This document shows positions 20,120 through 31,737 of a DNA stretch of 64,000 bases, piece by piece (the stretch's first letter is position 1; every line of letters starts with the position of its first letter). Location: positions 62,052,012 through 62,116,011 of the forward strand of contig OY997590.1 in the NCBI GenBank assembly GCA_963921825.1. Direction: 5' to 3'. The position numbers were made by a program, and so were the translations under genes. The notes beneath the pieces were generated by a model. The model ran no database searches. It was not told the DNA's origin and saw only the letters and a list, made by a program, of their open reading frames with translations. This DNA comes from Erodium maritimum (Eukaryota > Streptophyta > Magnoliopsida > Geraniales > Geraniaceae).

Positions 20120-22972
20120 TGTCACGCCCCAAATCCGGTATTGATCGGACCCGAGACGTGACTTAGTGAAGTTAAATAAAACGGTAACACGAAATAAATA
20201 ATATCTAAATAAAAACAAAATAATATAAAACAACGGGAGTTCAAAACCCTGAGTCACATCTCAGTTAAATACAAAAGTTCAAGAATGAAAGTACGTCTCT
20301 ACTAGACACAAAAAGACCACGGGCCTCCGCTAGCTCCCAGCTCTGCGTAACCCTCTAGTCCAAAGTATAACTATCACCTATAGAAAACACGGTAAGGGGT
20401 GAGCTTGACGCTCAGTAGGGAAAGCCCCGAAAACCACCCCAAACAGATTTACCAGAAAGTTATTCCACAAGTTTAAGTCACATTAAAAGTTTGGTATAAC
20501 GGTGCAACCCTTAAGACAAATAAAAATTCAAAACCCCTTTAAACCTGACGCTCAACGGTCCAACCATACCGACTTCAACTCAATCACCCAACATTAAACT
20601 AGGCACGCAATGGAGAGAACAATACGAGTAAGACACCCAAATACGTTTCTGAACTAACTTTTAACGATTAAAAGGGAAGAAGACAACGAGAACAAGTAAT
20701 CCAAATTAAACAACATTCACTTTACCCGACCACAAACTGTCCCGATATTCCACATCCAAAGCCCCTTCACAACCGACTTACGAACAACCACAAATACGAC
20801 ACTTTAACTTACACGGAAGCTACACCCATGAATTCACCATCAAACAATCAAATTGAGTCATTCACGGTCACACGCAACTCATAACAAAGAGACACCCATA
20901 GTCACAAACACCGCAACACTCGTTTAATCCAAACATTAACAAAACACATAACTCGTAACCCAATGCACGGTCTCGGGAGCAACCCGCTCGGCCCGGCGCA
21001 GCCGCACGCAACTTCCCCCTAACACACAGTCAGGAGAGGCGGTCGACCTCATCGCGGAACCCATCTCTTCGCGTAACACAACATTTTACCGACACACAGT
21101 CTCTTCGCGCAACACATCGCGGACACAACGTTTTGCCGACACACAGTCTCTTCGCGCAACACATCGCGGACACGGCGTTTTACCGACACACAGAAGGTAG
21201 GGAAAATCGTCTTTCTCGGGTAACCACCGTAACACAGTCACAAACACAATCACACTCACAGGTAACCATAGTACTACGACCACAATCACGATCACACTCA
21301 CACATGGCACACTTGCCCAAAACATAGCAACACATGCTTCACCGAATATCACATATCATATTTTTCAATTTACCAAACGTAGCAACACATGCGTCACCAA
21401 ATATCACATACCATGTCACGTCCGTCTATCACTCACCCGACCATATCACAGACAATGATTCACACCATACAATCACGGCACACTTGCCCACGCATACCAA
21501 CGACATGTTACACCGAATAATATGCTTTGACCCTTAATTACACTCACAACTGTTCCACACTTACCATCACTTACCGACACCACACTCCACGTGGTAACCC
21601 CGCTGCGCTTAACCGGCATTCATTCCCCAACATTCCCAATCAACAGATCAACGAAACAGGAAATAACCACTCAAGTCATCAACATATATCACTAGTTCAA
21701 TTCTACTCGTTTTCATGTTCGTTATTTATTAACCGTTCAAGCATCAAAGAGCACACAACATATACATTCAACACACAAGTCCTACGGGCGCGACATGGCC
21801 CGATTCTACCGGCACGGCAATTCCCAAGACGATAATCGTAAAAGTTCACAGTTTATACGTCTACGCTAGTTGTTCGCATCCTACATGCCAAACTATGATC
21901 TTTCCAGTTATTATTATTATTACCTAGCATGCATACTAGTAACTTTCCGTAATTAAACCGGTATTCGATACTTTCCCTACATGCATTCTAGATCAACCGT
22001 AAATAAGCGGGTTTCGAGGTAATCCCTACCTCTTGAAGAACTAACAGCTGCGTCTCCTAGCTGCTGACGTCCTGGCCTACACCGGTCTTCTCCGTGCTCG
22101 GGGTTAAGGCCTGATTTTTACACAAAAGGGACCGTCAGCAGTCCCGGTCCAAACCGTTACGGTTCTCAAAATATTAAACAAGTCTAGTAGTTTGTTTGTC
22201 CAAAAGTCCGGTAAAGTGTCCGAAAAGTCTTTTAATTTTATCTGATTTTAAACCAAATAATTTATTAATTATTTAATTAATTAATCTGGGCTGACCCGGA
22301 TCCGACCCGAGTCCGAGATCCGGACTCGAATCCGACCCGGATCCAGGCCTAACCCAGATCCAGAACCTAGAACTGACCCGGAACCGCCTCCAGACCCGAC
22401 CCAGACCCTGTTCAACCCAGGTCCAGACCCGAGTCCAACAACCTAGGCCTAGCCCGAAGTCCAACCTGGGCCTAAAGCCCGCCCTAATCCGATCTGGCAC
22501 TAAGGCCCACGCTGAACTGCCATCCCAAGGCCCGTGCATTGACGAGGGCTAGAGTTGGGTTTCTGCCAGCGGCGGCGGCGGCGACGACGACGGTAGTGGC
22601 GACGGCGGTAGAGGTGAGCTCGGAGAGAGAGAGGCGACGGTGGCTGGGGTTGAATCTTACCGTAGAACTGGGTTGGAATCACCAGCGTGGGGTTAGAAGT
22701 CGTTCAGACGAATTCCGGCCGTGCTTTTCAGGTGGCCAAGTCGCCGGGGAAGGAGGACGGTCGGGCCGTCGATGGTCTGCGACGAGGCCTCCGTCACAGA
22801 CACGACGCGTTCCAGAGAGCGAACGGGGGCGCGCGACGAGGCGAGATTTCGAGCAGGAGAAAGAAGAAGGGGGTAGATCCGGGGCTTTAGTGTTTCTCTC
22901 GTGCCGGCGTGATTCGGGTTAAGGCCAAGAAGCTTCGCCGGCGCAGTTTTGTCGAGAGAGGAGAGTGGTTAC
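20120..22972 (+). repeat. L2: solo LTR (gypsy type), inside A3
   Basis: It starts TGTCACGCCCCAAATCCGG exactly as L1 and L3 do, directly after GGGAT, the likely TSD. The right end, GGTTAC at about 22972, lacks the expected ...TTCTTACA and the second TSD copy, so a few bases were lost there; the boundary is inferred from uninterrupted A1. At about 2.85 kb it matches L1 in size. No gag-pol is present, so this is a solo LTR. The frames inside (including the GC-rich 22539-22922) show no known domain. Retroelements with long TGTCACGCCCC LTRs in plants are usually Ty3/gypsy, but I could not confirm the lineage without an internal region. Confidence 0.75.
21062..21195 (+). repeat. tandem repeat within L2
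   Basis: About two and a half copies of a unit near 55 bp, with core CACAGTCTCTTCGCGCAACA followed by CATCGCGGACAC. L1 and L3 have unrelated repeats in the comparable part of the LTR. Confidence 0.8.
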
Positions 22973-23372
22973 CCGACCCGGCAGGGGTGGGTGGAGTCGA
23001 TGTAGGACTATACCTACAGACCCGGGACAGCCAGTGTTGGGAGGTCCCGGGCAGCCTGCAACAACATCTCAGTTATTTTACTTGTTTTCTCGTTATTTAC
23101 TTTATTTCTGGAACAATTTATTTCTTACGTTGTTTAGGATTTTACATTTCCTGTCTCGTTGTTTTGAGACGCTGGTAAGGAGTTGTCTCGAGTTTGTGCC
23201 TACGATTTCAAGTAGGTTTTTTTATGGGTCCATGAGCGTCGGGCCTTCTACGGTCGGCTCGGACATATATCTGGAACCCGAGATGGTCACGTCTCTGCTT
23301 TGTTTGATTACCTATTGATATTAATGAAAGTCTCCGGTTACCCATTTCAAAAAAAAAAAACTTCTCCGATCA

Positions 23373-23689
23373 TTTTTTTCCTTTTATATCGTGGAATGTT
23401 TAATTGAAAATAGTTTTATAGCTCTAGTATTGATTTTTTTTATCAACGATACACATTAAAATCCCAACCTTTTAAGGAAAAAGGAAAGGAATGATCATCT
23501 GAGGGGTCTCGAGTATAATTAAGTACATAGACCAAACAAACAAACCAAGGTTAAAAGGTATACAAGCAAGAGTATGCCTAACTTGACAGCTCAAAACAAA
23601 TCGAATATGCTAATACCTAGATTTTACAGATATGAAACAAATAAAGGATTCCTAAATTTATTCACCAATTCTCTCTATGCTTTCGATAT
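23373..23689. other. AT-rich spacer
   Basis: No gene or repeat structure could be supported here. Confidence 0.5.
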
Positions 23690-26130
23690 TTTTTTCTAGC
23701 CCTAGAGTCGAACGCTATGGAGTTCTCTACAAAAATCTCTGTCGTCGTGTTTGTAGCCAATAATAGGCTGGTGATGCACGCCGATGTTTCTACCGGTGGT
23801 TCTCTTCTCCCCCTCCCGTGCCCCCACCAACCTGCCGCCGCTACGAAACTTGGGAAGGTGAAGCGTCGTCGACGAAAGCCAAAGCCGACCCTCAAAGCTG
23901 CGATCTCTCCGTCTCTAGGATAGATTCTAAAGGAGGTATCCTTCGTCGTAGGGTCAGCGTCTCCTACCCGAACGGTTAAACCGAAAACGGGGGAGGCCTC
24001 TGCTTCCACCAACGATGCCTTCTTCTCCAAGTAAGGTCCTTCTTGCCCTACCGCCTCTAAACCCTTGTGGGCCGCCTTGCGCGGCAAAACGCGACCTCAC
24101 TTTGGTTCCCTTAAGCCCCTGAGGGCCGCCTTTCCCTGCAAGCCATGCTTCTGATCTGGCTCTCCTGAACCCTAACAAGCCGGCATGCCCTGCAAACGGT
24201 GATCCCACTCTGGTTCCCCTGAACCCTAGTGTACTAGCGTGCCCCGTGAGTACCATTACGCTGGACTCCTCAATCCCTAGCACCCCGATCCTCCCTATGT
24301 TCCATGACCTTGCTCTGGCACCGTTGTCTAGCGGCGGGGCTCCTAGGGTTTCGGCGCCGACTTATGTTATCTCAACCCTGCCTAGGGTTGAGGGTCCCCT
24401 AGGTGTTGTTCCTGGTCAGGTACCTGTTCCTAAGATTACTTGGGATCAGGTACGCATTCCCACGGATGAGGCTCTGGGTTCCAACCCTAGTGCGCTTCCC
24501 ACTCTATTGAGGGACCTGGCGAAAGGGAAGGCTCCTATGAAGGAGCTACCGAGGACGGAAGTGATGGCCTTAGGACTAGGGCGCTGCCTCCCTAATCAGG
24601 CCTCGACACCAATTATCCATGCGGTCCTAACTACCCTGTCGGGTATGACGCGGGATAGGTCGCAGCACTTGGCTACGGTTGAGTTTCCGTCATCCACGAC
24701 TGACAGGATGACGGACGTTCAATCGTCCTTAGAAGGTCTGCAAGATGAGTTATCATATTGTTCCTTGGAGGAAGATGAAGAAATCGAGGTCATGGTCCCG
24801 GCGTCTCGGGCGACGACATCGGCGACCCTCGCTCGCCAAAAATGGGTTTTGCTGAGACGTCTCTAGGCCCTTAAGCATCCACGGAAGGACATGCTCCTAC
24901 GTATCATCACAAATGCATGGGGAAAGTTTGCAGAAGACCTGGTGGTTAAATATCTAGGGTCGGGCTTGTTCGACTTCTACTTCCGGTCCTTTGAGTCTCA
25001 GTTATGGGTTCGAAGAAATGAACCCTAGTGCTTTGATGGAAAGGTCCTGCTGCAGGGAGATTTAGACCCGTGTGCTCGAGAGCTGCCTCTTTTGGACCGG
25101 GTGCGGCTTTGGGTACATGCTAGAGGGCTGCTACCTCTAGTTGAGACAAGGGAGACATGTATCTCCATTGGCAACGCATTGTGAATGTGTGTGTATATCC
25201 CATGTGACCAATGGGGGATGTTATGGGGAGAGACTGTCAAAATCCGCTTCTGGCACCTCCGTAAAAAGCCACTACGGAAAGGATTGGTGCTTAGGATCCC
25301 AGAGTTTATGGACCCAATCCATGTGGAACTCACGTATACGACGCTTCCAAGCTTCTGTTATAACTATGGTTGTCTCGGTCATATTTTAAAGGATTGTACG
25401 TGGGCATTTAGAGGTCCCCCACGGTTCGGGGAATTCATGTTGGAGTACCATCGAGAGAAGAAAGTCAAGGCGTATGCCACAAATTGGGAAGAACCGGTCC
25501 GTCTGCCTAGCCCGCCAGGTTTTTAACCTCAGGGTCCTTTGGACCTAGATAAGGGCCCTCGCCCCCTTATGCCCCCTCGGCTATGACATCAGGGCTCGGC
25601 CAGTAGGGCTCTGATTCGACCATCTGCCCCTTTGGTGTTGGAGTATCTACTACCGCGCCTGGACCATCTAGTTGGGAGGGCTCGGGCGGGTTTGGGAGTT
25701 CGGGAGGATGGTGTCCTTGGAGAAGCTATCGTTGAGGACAACCAGAGCACATTGAAATGGTCAACAGCTGGGGTCTCTAGGGAGGAACAGTTCGGAGCGG
25801 GGAAACAACCCCGCCAGGAGGAATGAGTGGTGCGTCGTGCATCAGGGACTGAACCTGGGAGGGTCCCTGCATGATGTGCTGCCTCCCCCCTTCATTGTTA
25901 CCCTTGAGGTCCCTCAGGATCTCCGGTCTCCCATTTCTCCTCTCCGTCTTCTGTCATGGCCTATGAGGCATCAAAATAGCGCTTATGTCAGTTATGCTAC
26001 GAAAAGGTTTAGAGAATCGTTGTTCAGATATTCTGACCTTTTTCTCGTGGTCGGGAAAGTTATTCCTCAGGACACACCTATGTAATTTCTTGATATCAAT
26101 AATGTTGCACCCTTTGTTAAAAAAAAAAAA
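23690..26130 (+). mobile_element. LINE C, ORF1 portion
   Basis: This is a decayed L1-type ORF1 region followed by a GC-rich tail and, at 26119-26130, a run of 12 A after TTGATATCAATAATGTTGCA. That ending looks like a LINE 3' terminus. Either this is an ORF1-only element (as A1 is) lying beside a separate ORF2 element, or it is the first half of one LINE with an insertion at 26080-26390. I could not find a convincing TSD, so the 5' edge is approximate. Confidence 0.6.
23717..25526 (+). pseudogene. L1-type ORF1 (DUF4283 plus zinc knuckle), broken
   Basis: It begins at ATG 23717 (MEFSTKISVVVFVANN) and can be followed across several frameshifts and stops. The 206-codon frame 24246-24866 is Pro/Ser-rich. 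After it come a DUF4283-like piece (AWGKFAEDLVVKYLG, FRSFESQLWV), WVHARGLLPL and IPEFMDPIHVELTYTTLPSF, and then a zinc knuckle reading CYNYGCLGHILKDC, in which the second Cys of C-x2-C-x4-H-x4-C is Tyr. This order is standard for plant L1 ORF1, an RNA-binding partner of the ORF2 enzyme. It is not functional. Confidence 0.75.
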
Positions 26131-26400
26131 TTCTAATTTTTTTATTTATTATATTATGGTTGAGGATTGTTTTGAGAAGTTACCTCCCTGTACGCATTTT
26201 CACAAAACAAACCCTGACCCAGTTTTTGCCAATACTATGTTTTATTTGTTCGTACAATTACACCGTATATAGTTTGCAAGGTATATTTTGATTACAAATA
26301 TAATGATATGTTATTTTAATTTTATATATTTTGATCGTCGCTTCATATTTTAACAATAAAATTTTTTGAAATTTTCCAAGCTACTTGAGTCATATCTGCT
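26131..26400. other. AT-rich segment between ORF1 and ORF2 parts
   Basis: This AT-rich stretch follows the A12 run. It has no coding signature and could be flank between two elements or an insertion into one LINE. Confidence 0.4.
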
Positions 26401-26613
26401 AGGGTTTTGCTCCCGTCTCGGGGTCTCTTGGGATTAAACGTTTATTCGCGCCGTCGACAACGTCTCTCTTCAAGTGGCTCCCCTCCGGCCTGCACCCCTA
26501 CCTCTATTTCTTCGTTGGTAGATTCTCGACCACCATCGTCCCAATCTGTTTTCTGACCTCCATCCCTACCACGGTCCCGAGCGTCGGTACCGTTTCTTCC
26601 ACCACTTACATAT

Positions 26614-27270
26614 TTGCGTATCCTTTCATGGAATTTCCAGGGGATGGGATCAGACACGCACACTCAACATCTCAAGAATCTCCTTGCTCAGTATAGGAAT
26701 CACTTCCTCTTTATATGTCTAACGCTAATTCTTCAGCACAATTTGGGATTCCATGGGGAGTTGGATTGGGGCGACGACGAATCAAAGAGGATTAGCACTT
26801 TTCTGGGTTGAGGGTTTTCAGATAACGATAGGACTGGCTCTATCATATTCAATCAATTTAAATATTTCAGGCCCTGACCAAATCCCTTTCTTACTCACAG
26901 GATTTAATGGCCAACCTAGGTGAGACCTTCGTCGACAATCCTAAGACCAGCTCCACCTACTTGCCGAGATCAAGAAGGATCAATGGATCTTATTGGGGAC
27001 TTCAAAAATGTCCTTAGTCCTCAAGAATTTAAGGTAATCAGTCCTTTCCTAACAACTCTTATTGATGACTTCCAACTGATGATCGACGAACTAGACCTGA
27101 ATGATATCCTAATTCTAGAGCACTAGTTTACCTGGTCTCGGGGCAAGGATCATGCAAAGTCAATCCAATCCCGGCTGGATCAAGCCCTACTTTGTCGGGC
27201 GTTTCTATCCTCGTCAGAGGATGTGGAACTTCACATCACAGGCACGACCACCTCCGATCACTAGCCAATT
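26614..27270 (+). pseudogene. LINE ORF2 endonuclease remnant
   Basis: The start MRILSWNFQGMGSD is the canonical beginning of a plant L1 apurinic-type endonuclease. Later landmarks are IGDFKNVLS (normally GDFN), FTWSRGKDHAKSIQSRLDQA and TSDH followed by a stop. The middle of the domain is frameshifted and the GDFN asparagine is replaced, so it is inactive. Confidence 0.75.
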
Positions 27271-27859
27271 ATGCTAACAATTAACGGTCGCCGCCCAAGA
27301 TCAAGACAAAGACCATCGAAGTTCAAATTCGAGTCTCGATGTACCCAATACCCATAATGTGGTCATTTGATAAAGGCTGAATAGGATAAGGACCCTGTCA
27401 TGACCATCCGAGAGGTGATAAGTAAAATAGGCATCTAGAGGGATCATTGGGGGAAATTCAGTGATCGAAAGACCCTGAATCATATTCGCTGATGCCAACA
27501 CCGAATAGAGGAATTGAATAATAGAATAGAACGAGAAGGGTTTAATCGGAGAGGAGCTATTCAGATGCAGAACAAAACGGCTTTCCGTATTCATGGCGCG
27601 TTCTGGAAACAGAGAGTTAAGCACAATCGGTTGACAAACGACAATCGCAACACAAAGTTTTTTCATGCTGTGTGTTCTTTCAAGAGGAAGGTCAATGCTA
27701 TCTACTCAATTCAGAACAGTCTGAGCCAAGATGTTACATGAGACAAATGGCTTCGGGATCTGGTGAGTGAGTATTATACCACATTGTTCTCCATTCCCAA
27801 TCCAGATCTCGTTGATTTTCCTATTCACTTTACCATGGGGAGTGTCACGACCGATCAAA

Positions 27860-29300
27860 ATGCAGAATTATTATAAGAGGTTTCAGCGGAGGAGGTTCGC
27901 CAAGCTATTTTCCAGATGGGGCCAGACAAGGCTCCGAGGCCGGATGGACTGAACCCTTGGTTCTACCAACATTATTGGCCGGTGGTGTAGGAGAAAGTCA
28001 CTCGATTTATTTAAACGAATAGTCGGGAGCGGTTTTTTGGCCGATCTTTAAATATTACAAATGCGGTGTTGATCCCGAAGAAGCCTAATCCACTGCTTAT
28101 CAACAACCTACGACCGATCGGTATGTGTAATGTGAGTTTTCATATTCTTTCTAAAGTCATGACTAACCATTTGAAACATTTATACACAACCTTATAAATC
28201 CCACTCAAGAAGCGTTCATTTTGGGCAGGAGCGTTCATGACAATATCCTTATTTCCTTTGATATTATTCACTTCCTCCGACAACGACGGTCGGGCAACAT
28301 GGGATACATGACGATAAAATTGTACATGAGCAAGGAATACGATAGAGTGAAGTTGCCATTTTTCTCGCTATTTTTCAGTGGAAATGCTTTTCGCCGGATT
28401 GATGTTGTTATTGGCTACACATATGGGCTCAGGTGGAGTACTCGGTTAGTTCGAGAGATAGTGAAACCCTAGTGTTCGCCCCGTCAAGAAGTATTCTCCA
28501 AGGGGATCCCCTGTCACCCAATCTGTTCATGTTCTTCATGGAGGGTTTGTCCAACCTACTTAATAAGGCGCAAGAGACATGTCACATCAATGGTATAACG
28601 GTGGCACGGGGGGTTCTTGCCACATCCTACTTTTTTCTTCTGCAGATGATTGTTATATCTTTTGTCATGCAACCCTGGAAGAGGCTGGATGGGTTCATAC
28701 CTTCCTTTCAAATTTTGGAATGCTATCTGGTTCGGTCATGAATCACCAAAAGTCCTCGGCCTTTTTCAGCACAGAGACACCTTTAGCGGTTCGCTGGGAT
28801 TGCTACTCTACACTCTATATTGGGGAGGTTTCGGAAGAATCATTGTATCTGGGGGTCTCAAACATGATCTGGAGGCATATGACCAAAGCATGCAATGTTT
28901 GGCGGATAGGGTGGTACAACGGGTACAAGCATGGGACGCGAAACTTTTGTCCCCAATTGGCCGGGGAGTCATGAGTAGATCGATCCTCACTTATATACAT
29001 GTGTATGTTATGTCTATCTTTAATGTGACCCACAGTATACCAAATCGAATCCACATAGCTCTAGCCAAATTTTAGTGGGCAACGACGACCTTAAAGGAAA
29101 TTCCAATTATTTGGAAAGATTGGGACAAGTTATGCCGTCCGCGGCAGGATGGGGTATGGGATTTTGACATATGCATGATGTTAACCTTGTACTGCTCGCC
29201 AAGAAAGCCTAGAACCTACTCCACCATCCAATATCTTTGTTAGCCAAGGTGATGAAGGCAAGGTATCACCCATCCTCAGACTTTACCCAAGTAGGTGAGG
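27860..29300 (+). pseudogene. LINE ORF2 reverse transcriptase remnant
   Basis: Landmarks in order are DKAPRPDGLNPWFYQHYW, RPIGMCNVSFHILSKVM, QEAFILGRSVHDNILISFD, GYMTIKLYMSKEYDRV, GDPLSPNLFMFFMEGLSNL and SADDCYIFCHAT. The motif A aspartate of KLDMSKAYDRV is Tyr here, and motif C appears as SADD in a shifted frame. The following MKARYHPSSDFTQVGEGRQP is typical of the ORF2 region after the palm/thumb. It is non-functional. Confidence 0.82.
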
Positions 29301-29332
29301 GTCGACAGCCGAGCTTCACTTGGTTAAGCATT

Positions 29333-29955
29333 TTTTTTATCAGCAAATTTTTGTTTTTTTTTGTATTAAAAACTTGTTTTTTCGAATTGAAAAAACAGGA
29401 AAGGGGCAAGCCCTCCGGTTACAAACATAAGGCCCAAGGCCCAAAGATAGTAGAACCTTTTAGGCTACCTTGTACCACAAGTAACACACTCAAAAGAAAA
29501 CTTGATCTTCAAGAAACGAACTCCACCAGTTAAATATCCAACCTCCAGCCCTTCAGAAGTTAAAAAAAACTCCGAACCAGCAACAGCACAAACCAATATA
29601 ACCCCCCAGCCCCAGACCTAAATTATGCAGACCAAATACTCCCTAAAATAGTCCAAAAAGAGAGAAAAGGTATGAAATTGAACTGCATAACCTAAGTTAA
29701 AATCAAACCCCTTTTAGCTGAAGTTAAAGAAGTTGAAACCAAGGTAGGATGTTCTCAACCCCCCAGGTGCAAAGGCAAAGCACAAAAAAGAACAAAGGGG
29801 GACAGACCAACTAACCAAACCAAGCAAGTAAAACACTTCAGCTGAAACACGTACCTTCAGCAAGTAAACAAACAAGGTGGATCAAGAAAAAAGAGAAAAC
29901 ACTCACCTAAGAAAAGAGCTACCCACTCAGGGAAAGGCAAGTAAAAATAGACTTC
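29333..29955 (-). mobile_element. S2: S-family element inserted in the LINE
   Basis: On the minus strand it ends TTTGCTGATAAAAAAAA, like S1 and S3. It interrupts the LINE protein between PSFTWLSI (about 29320) and ARNLLLSGLWKAIG (about 29963), which are normally adjacent in L1 ORF2. It is 620 bp with no coding signature. The exact TSD is obscured by the T run on the left. Confidence 0.65.
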
Positions 29956-30749
29956 TTATGCGGCTAAGAACCTTCTTCTCTCCGGCCTGTGGAAAGCTAT
30001 TGGCTCGGGGTGAGATACCCAGATTCTAGGCCAACCTTGGCTAATGGGGACGAGCTCTATAATTTGTATCACCAACCCAAACCTCGTAGACTACACGGTA
30101 GCGGGCTTGTTTATTCCAAGCACTAGACGATGGGACACCCCTTTGATCGGCCAACTCTTTTCTCTAGAGGATCAGGATGATATCCTTACTGTCCTTATAT
30201 CGGATACTTGGTCTATGGATGAATGGTATTGGTTCTTGGACTCGAAAGGCAGGTACACTACCAAAGAGGAATATCGTTGCGTATATGAGAGTCGGATGCC
30301 GTCGGGTGGGTATGGGCCTTCCCTGGTGGGTTTGGATGTCTTGCAGATTCCAGTTCAACGTAGGCTCCGAATATTTCTACAAGTCATAGACAATTTCCCC
30401 CGCATGTATGTTGAAACGACCGATCATCTATTCTTTCGATGCGGGTTTGAAAAATGATGTTGGACTTTATTTGATGAGGGAATGATAATGTCGTCCTCAA
30501 GATCCTTTGGGGAAGAGTGGAGTACATTACGATGGGGGCGTCTCTAAAACCAAAGGCGTATCTATTATACTGGATTTGAGAAATTTGGAAGACCCGAAAG
30601 GCGAAGGCCTGGAGCGATAAGGCCCCAACGGCTTTGGAAGTCTAGGCAATGGCTCGGGCTCATATCACGACTTGGACGCAGACCCAAACATCTAAGACCC
30701 CTCCAAACCGCCTAAAATCACTCCTCACCCTAACAAGTTTACTCCACCA

Positions 30750-31127
30750 CCGACTGGATGGATAGTTATTAATGTGCATGAGGCGACTTTTGCTGACTCA
30801 GAACAATCGGCGTGGGGATTCATTGCTAGATCCTCCTCAATCGCGGTTTTAATAGCAGCAAACAGGGTACTGTTGGGACTCTGGGAGCCTTCCATGATAG
30901 AGGCCCGTGCGATCGCCACGACTTTAGACTTTGCCAGGATGCACGGTTGGAGTCAGGTAGTTGTCCGATCGGAAGCTCATGTGGTGGTTAATATGGTCAA
31001 TTCAGAGGCGCCGGTGATCTATCCGCTAGGCGTTATCACACAGGATATTCGAGGCTTGCTCACCCATGTAGAGAGTTCTCCCTCGTCTTCGTTAAAAGGA
31101 CATCGAATAAAACCTCACACTGATTAG
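30750..31127 (+). pseudogene. LINE ORF2 RNase H domain (RVT_3 type) remnant
   Basis: Landmarks are PPTGWIVINV, QSAWGFIARSSS, SMIEARAIATTLDFARMHGW and VVVRSEAHVVVNMVNS, in the plant LINE RNase H order. The first catalytic Asp position (normally N.DAA/DGA) reads VHEATF. The Glu of IEARA is kept, and the Asp of the ESD-type motif reads SEAH. This is a decayed domain. The spacer 30050-30460 contains the DTWSMDEWYW piece of the ORF2 C-terminal region. Confidence 0.75.
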
Positions 31128-31445
31128 TCAAAGATGTATGTTCATCCCATGTGCTAATGTGGTCAGGTATCCCTACCTAATGCACTATTTTGTATCTTGC
31201 GTTATGATTAATAAAATATAATTCTTTATACGAATCTTATACCGATAATTTATTACTTTTACGTAAGAAATTATAACGTAAAGTTCACTTGAATTTATCC
31301 CTATGATAGATATACATACGAGAAGATGGTCCAACATTTATCATATGAAGAAATGTACAAGCAACATAACTTGTCGGGGACTCACAAGAAATTTTTAGGC
31401 CCCGAAACATTGAAGGTGTGATAATTGATGTCATAAAGGAGGGAC

Positions 31446-31737
31446 TGTGACATCATAAATCAGCTATGATGTCGCTGTCTTAGCGGTAAACACAAGAATA
31501 GAACATCTGAAAGCTAGCAGTGGTTTGAGTCAGTGTTATGTTTGGTATATGTTTTGTGCTCATATATACCCGACCACTAAACTGCTTATGTAAGGCCAAT
31601 ATACCTACATTAATGTCGGACTACTCTTCATCATTACCGTCATCCCTCTCAAATTTTCTCTGTTCTCCATCGAAAAAACTCAAGTTGTATCTATTCTGAT
31701 ACAAGATATTCAATTGATTACTAACATTTTGTCAACA
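31446..31737 (+). repeat. possible short 3' or solo LTR remnant
   Basis: An AAAGGAGGGAC purine tract is followed at once by TGTGACATCATAAATC. A plausible LTR end is TTTTGTCAACA, giving 292 bp TG...CA with TATATATACCC inside. No partner LTR is present in the window, so this rests on the tract-plus-TG signature alone. Confidence 0.35.

Larger units (their letters stand above)
19568..23359 (+). mobile_element. A3: LINE derivative split by a solo LTR
   Basis: The TSD is ACTTCGCCGATCA (19555-19567) against ACTTCTCCGATCA (23360-23372), 12 of 13 matching. The 5' start GCTCTCGTCTACCCTAG matches A1. The 5' body (19590-20119) is GC-rich, with an open frame from 19852 (MALPFSRRHHARARP) cut by the LTR. 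The 3' module runs from about 22980 to 23350 and ends in A12. A1 supplies the uninterrupted join: CTCCGATGCAGG next to ACCGACCC. Apart from the inserted LTR, A3 is only about 0.9 kb and lacks the DUF4283-like part of A1. Confidence 0.82.
26400..31222 (+). mobile_element. LINE C, ORF2 portion (L1 type)
   Basis: The GC-rich leader (26400-26610) is followed by endonuclease, reverse transcriptase, a long C-terminal region and an RNase H domain, in the usual order of plant L1 ORF2. It ends near ATTAATAAAATATAATTC at about 31222. Stops and frameshifts are frequent and the element is old. It is interrupted by S2 at 29333-29955. Confidence 0.8.

Noticed and set aside
22539-22922. 127-codon frame rich in Arg and Gly
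   Set aside because: It lies in the GC-rich 3' half of L2 and reads low-complexity sequence.
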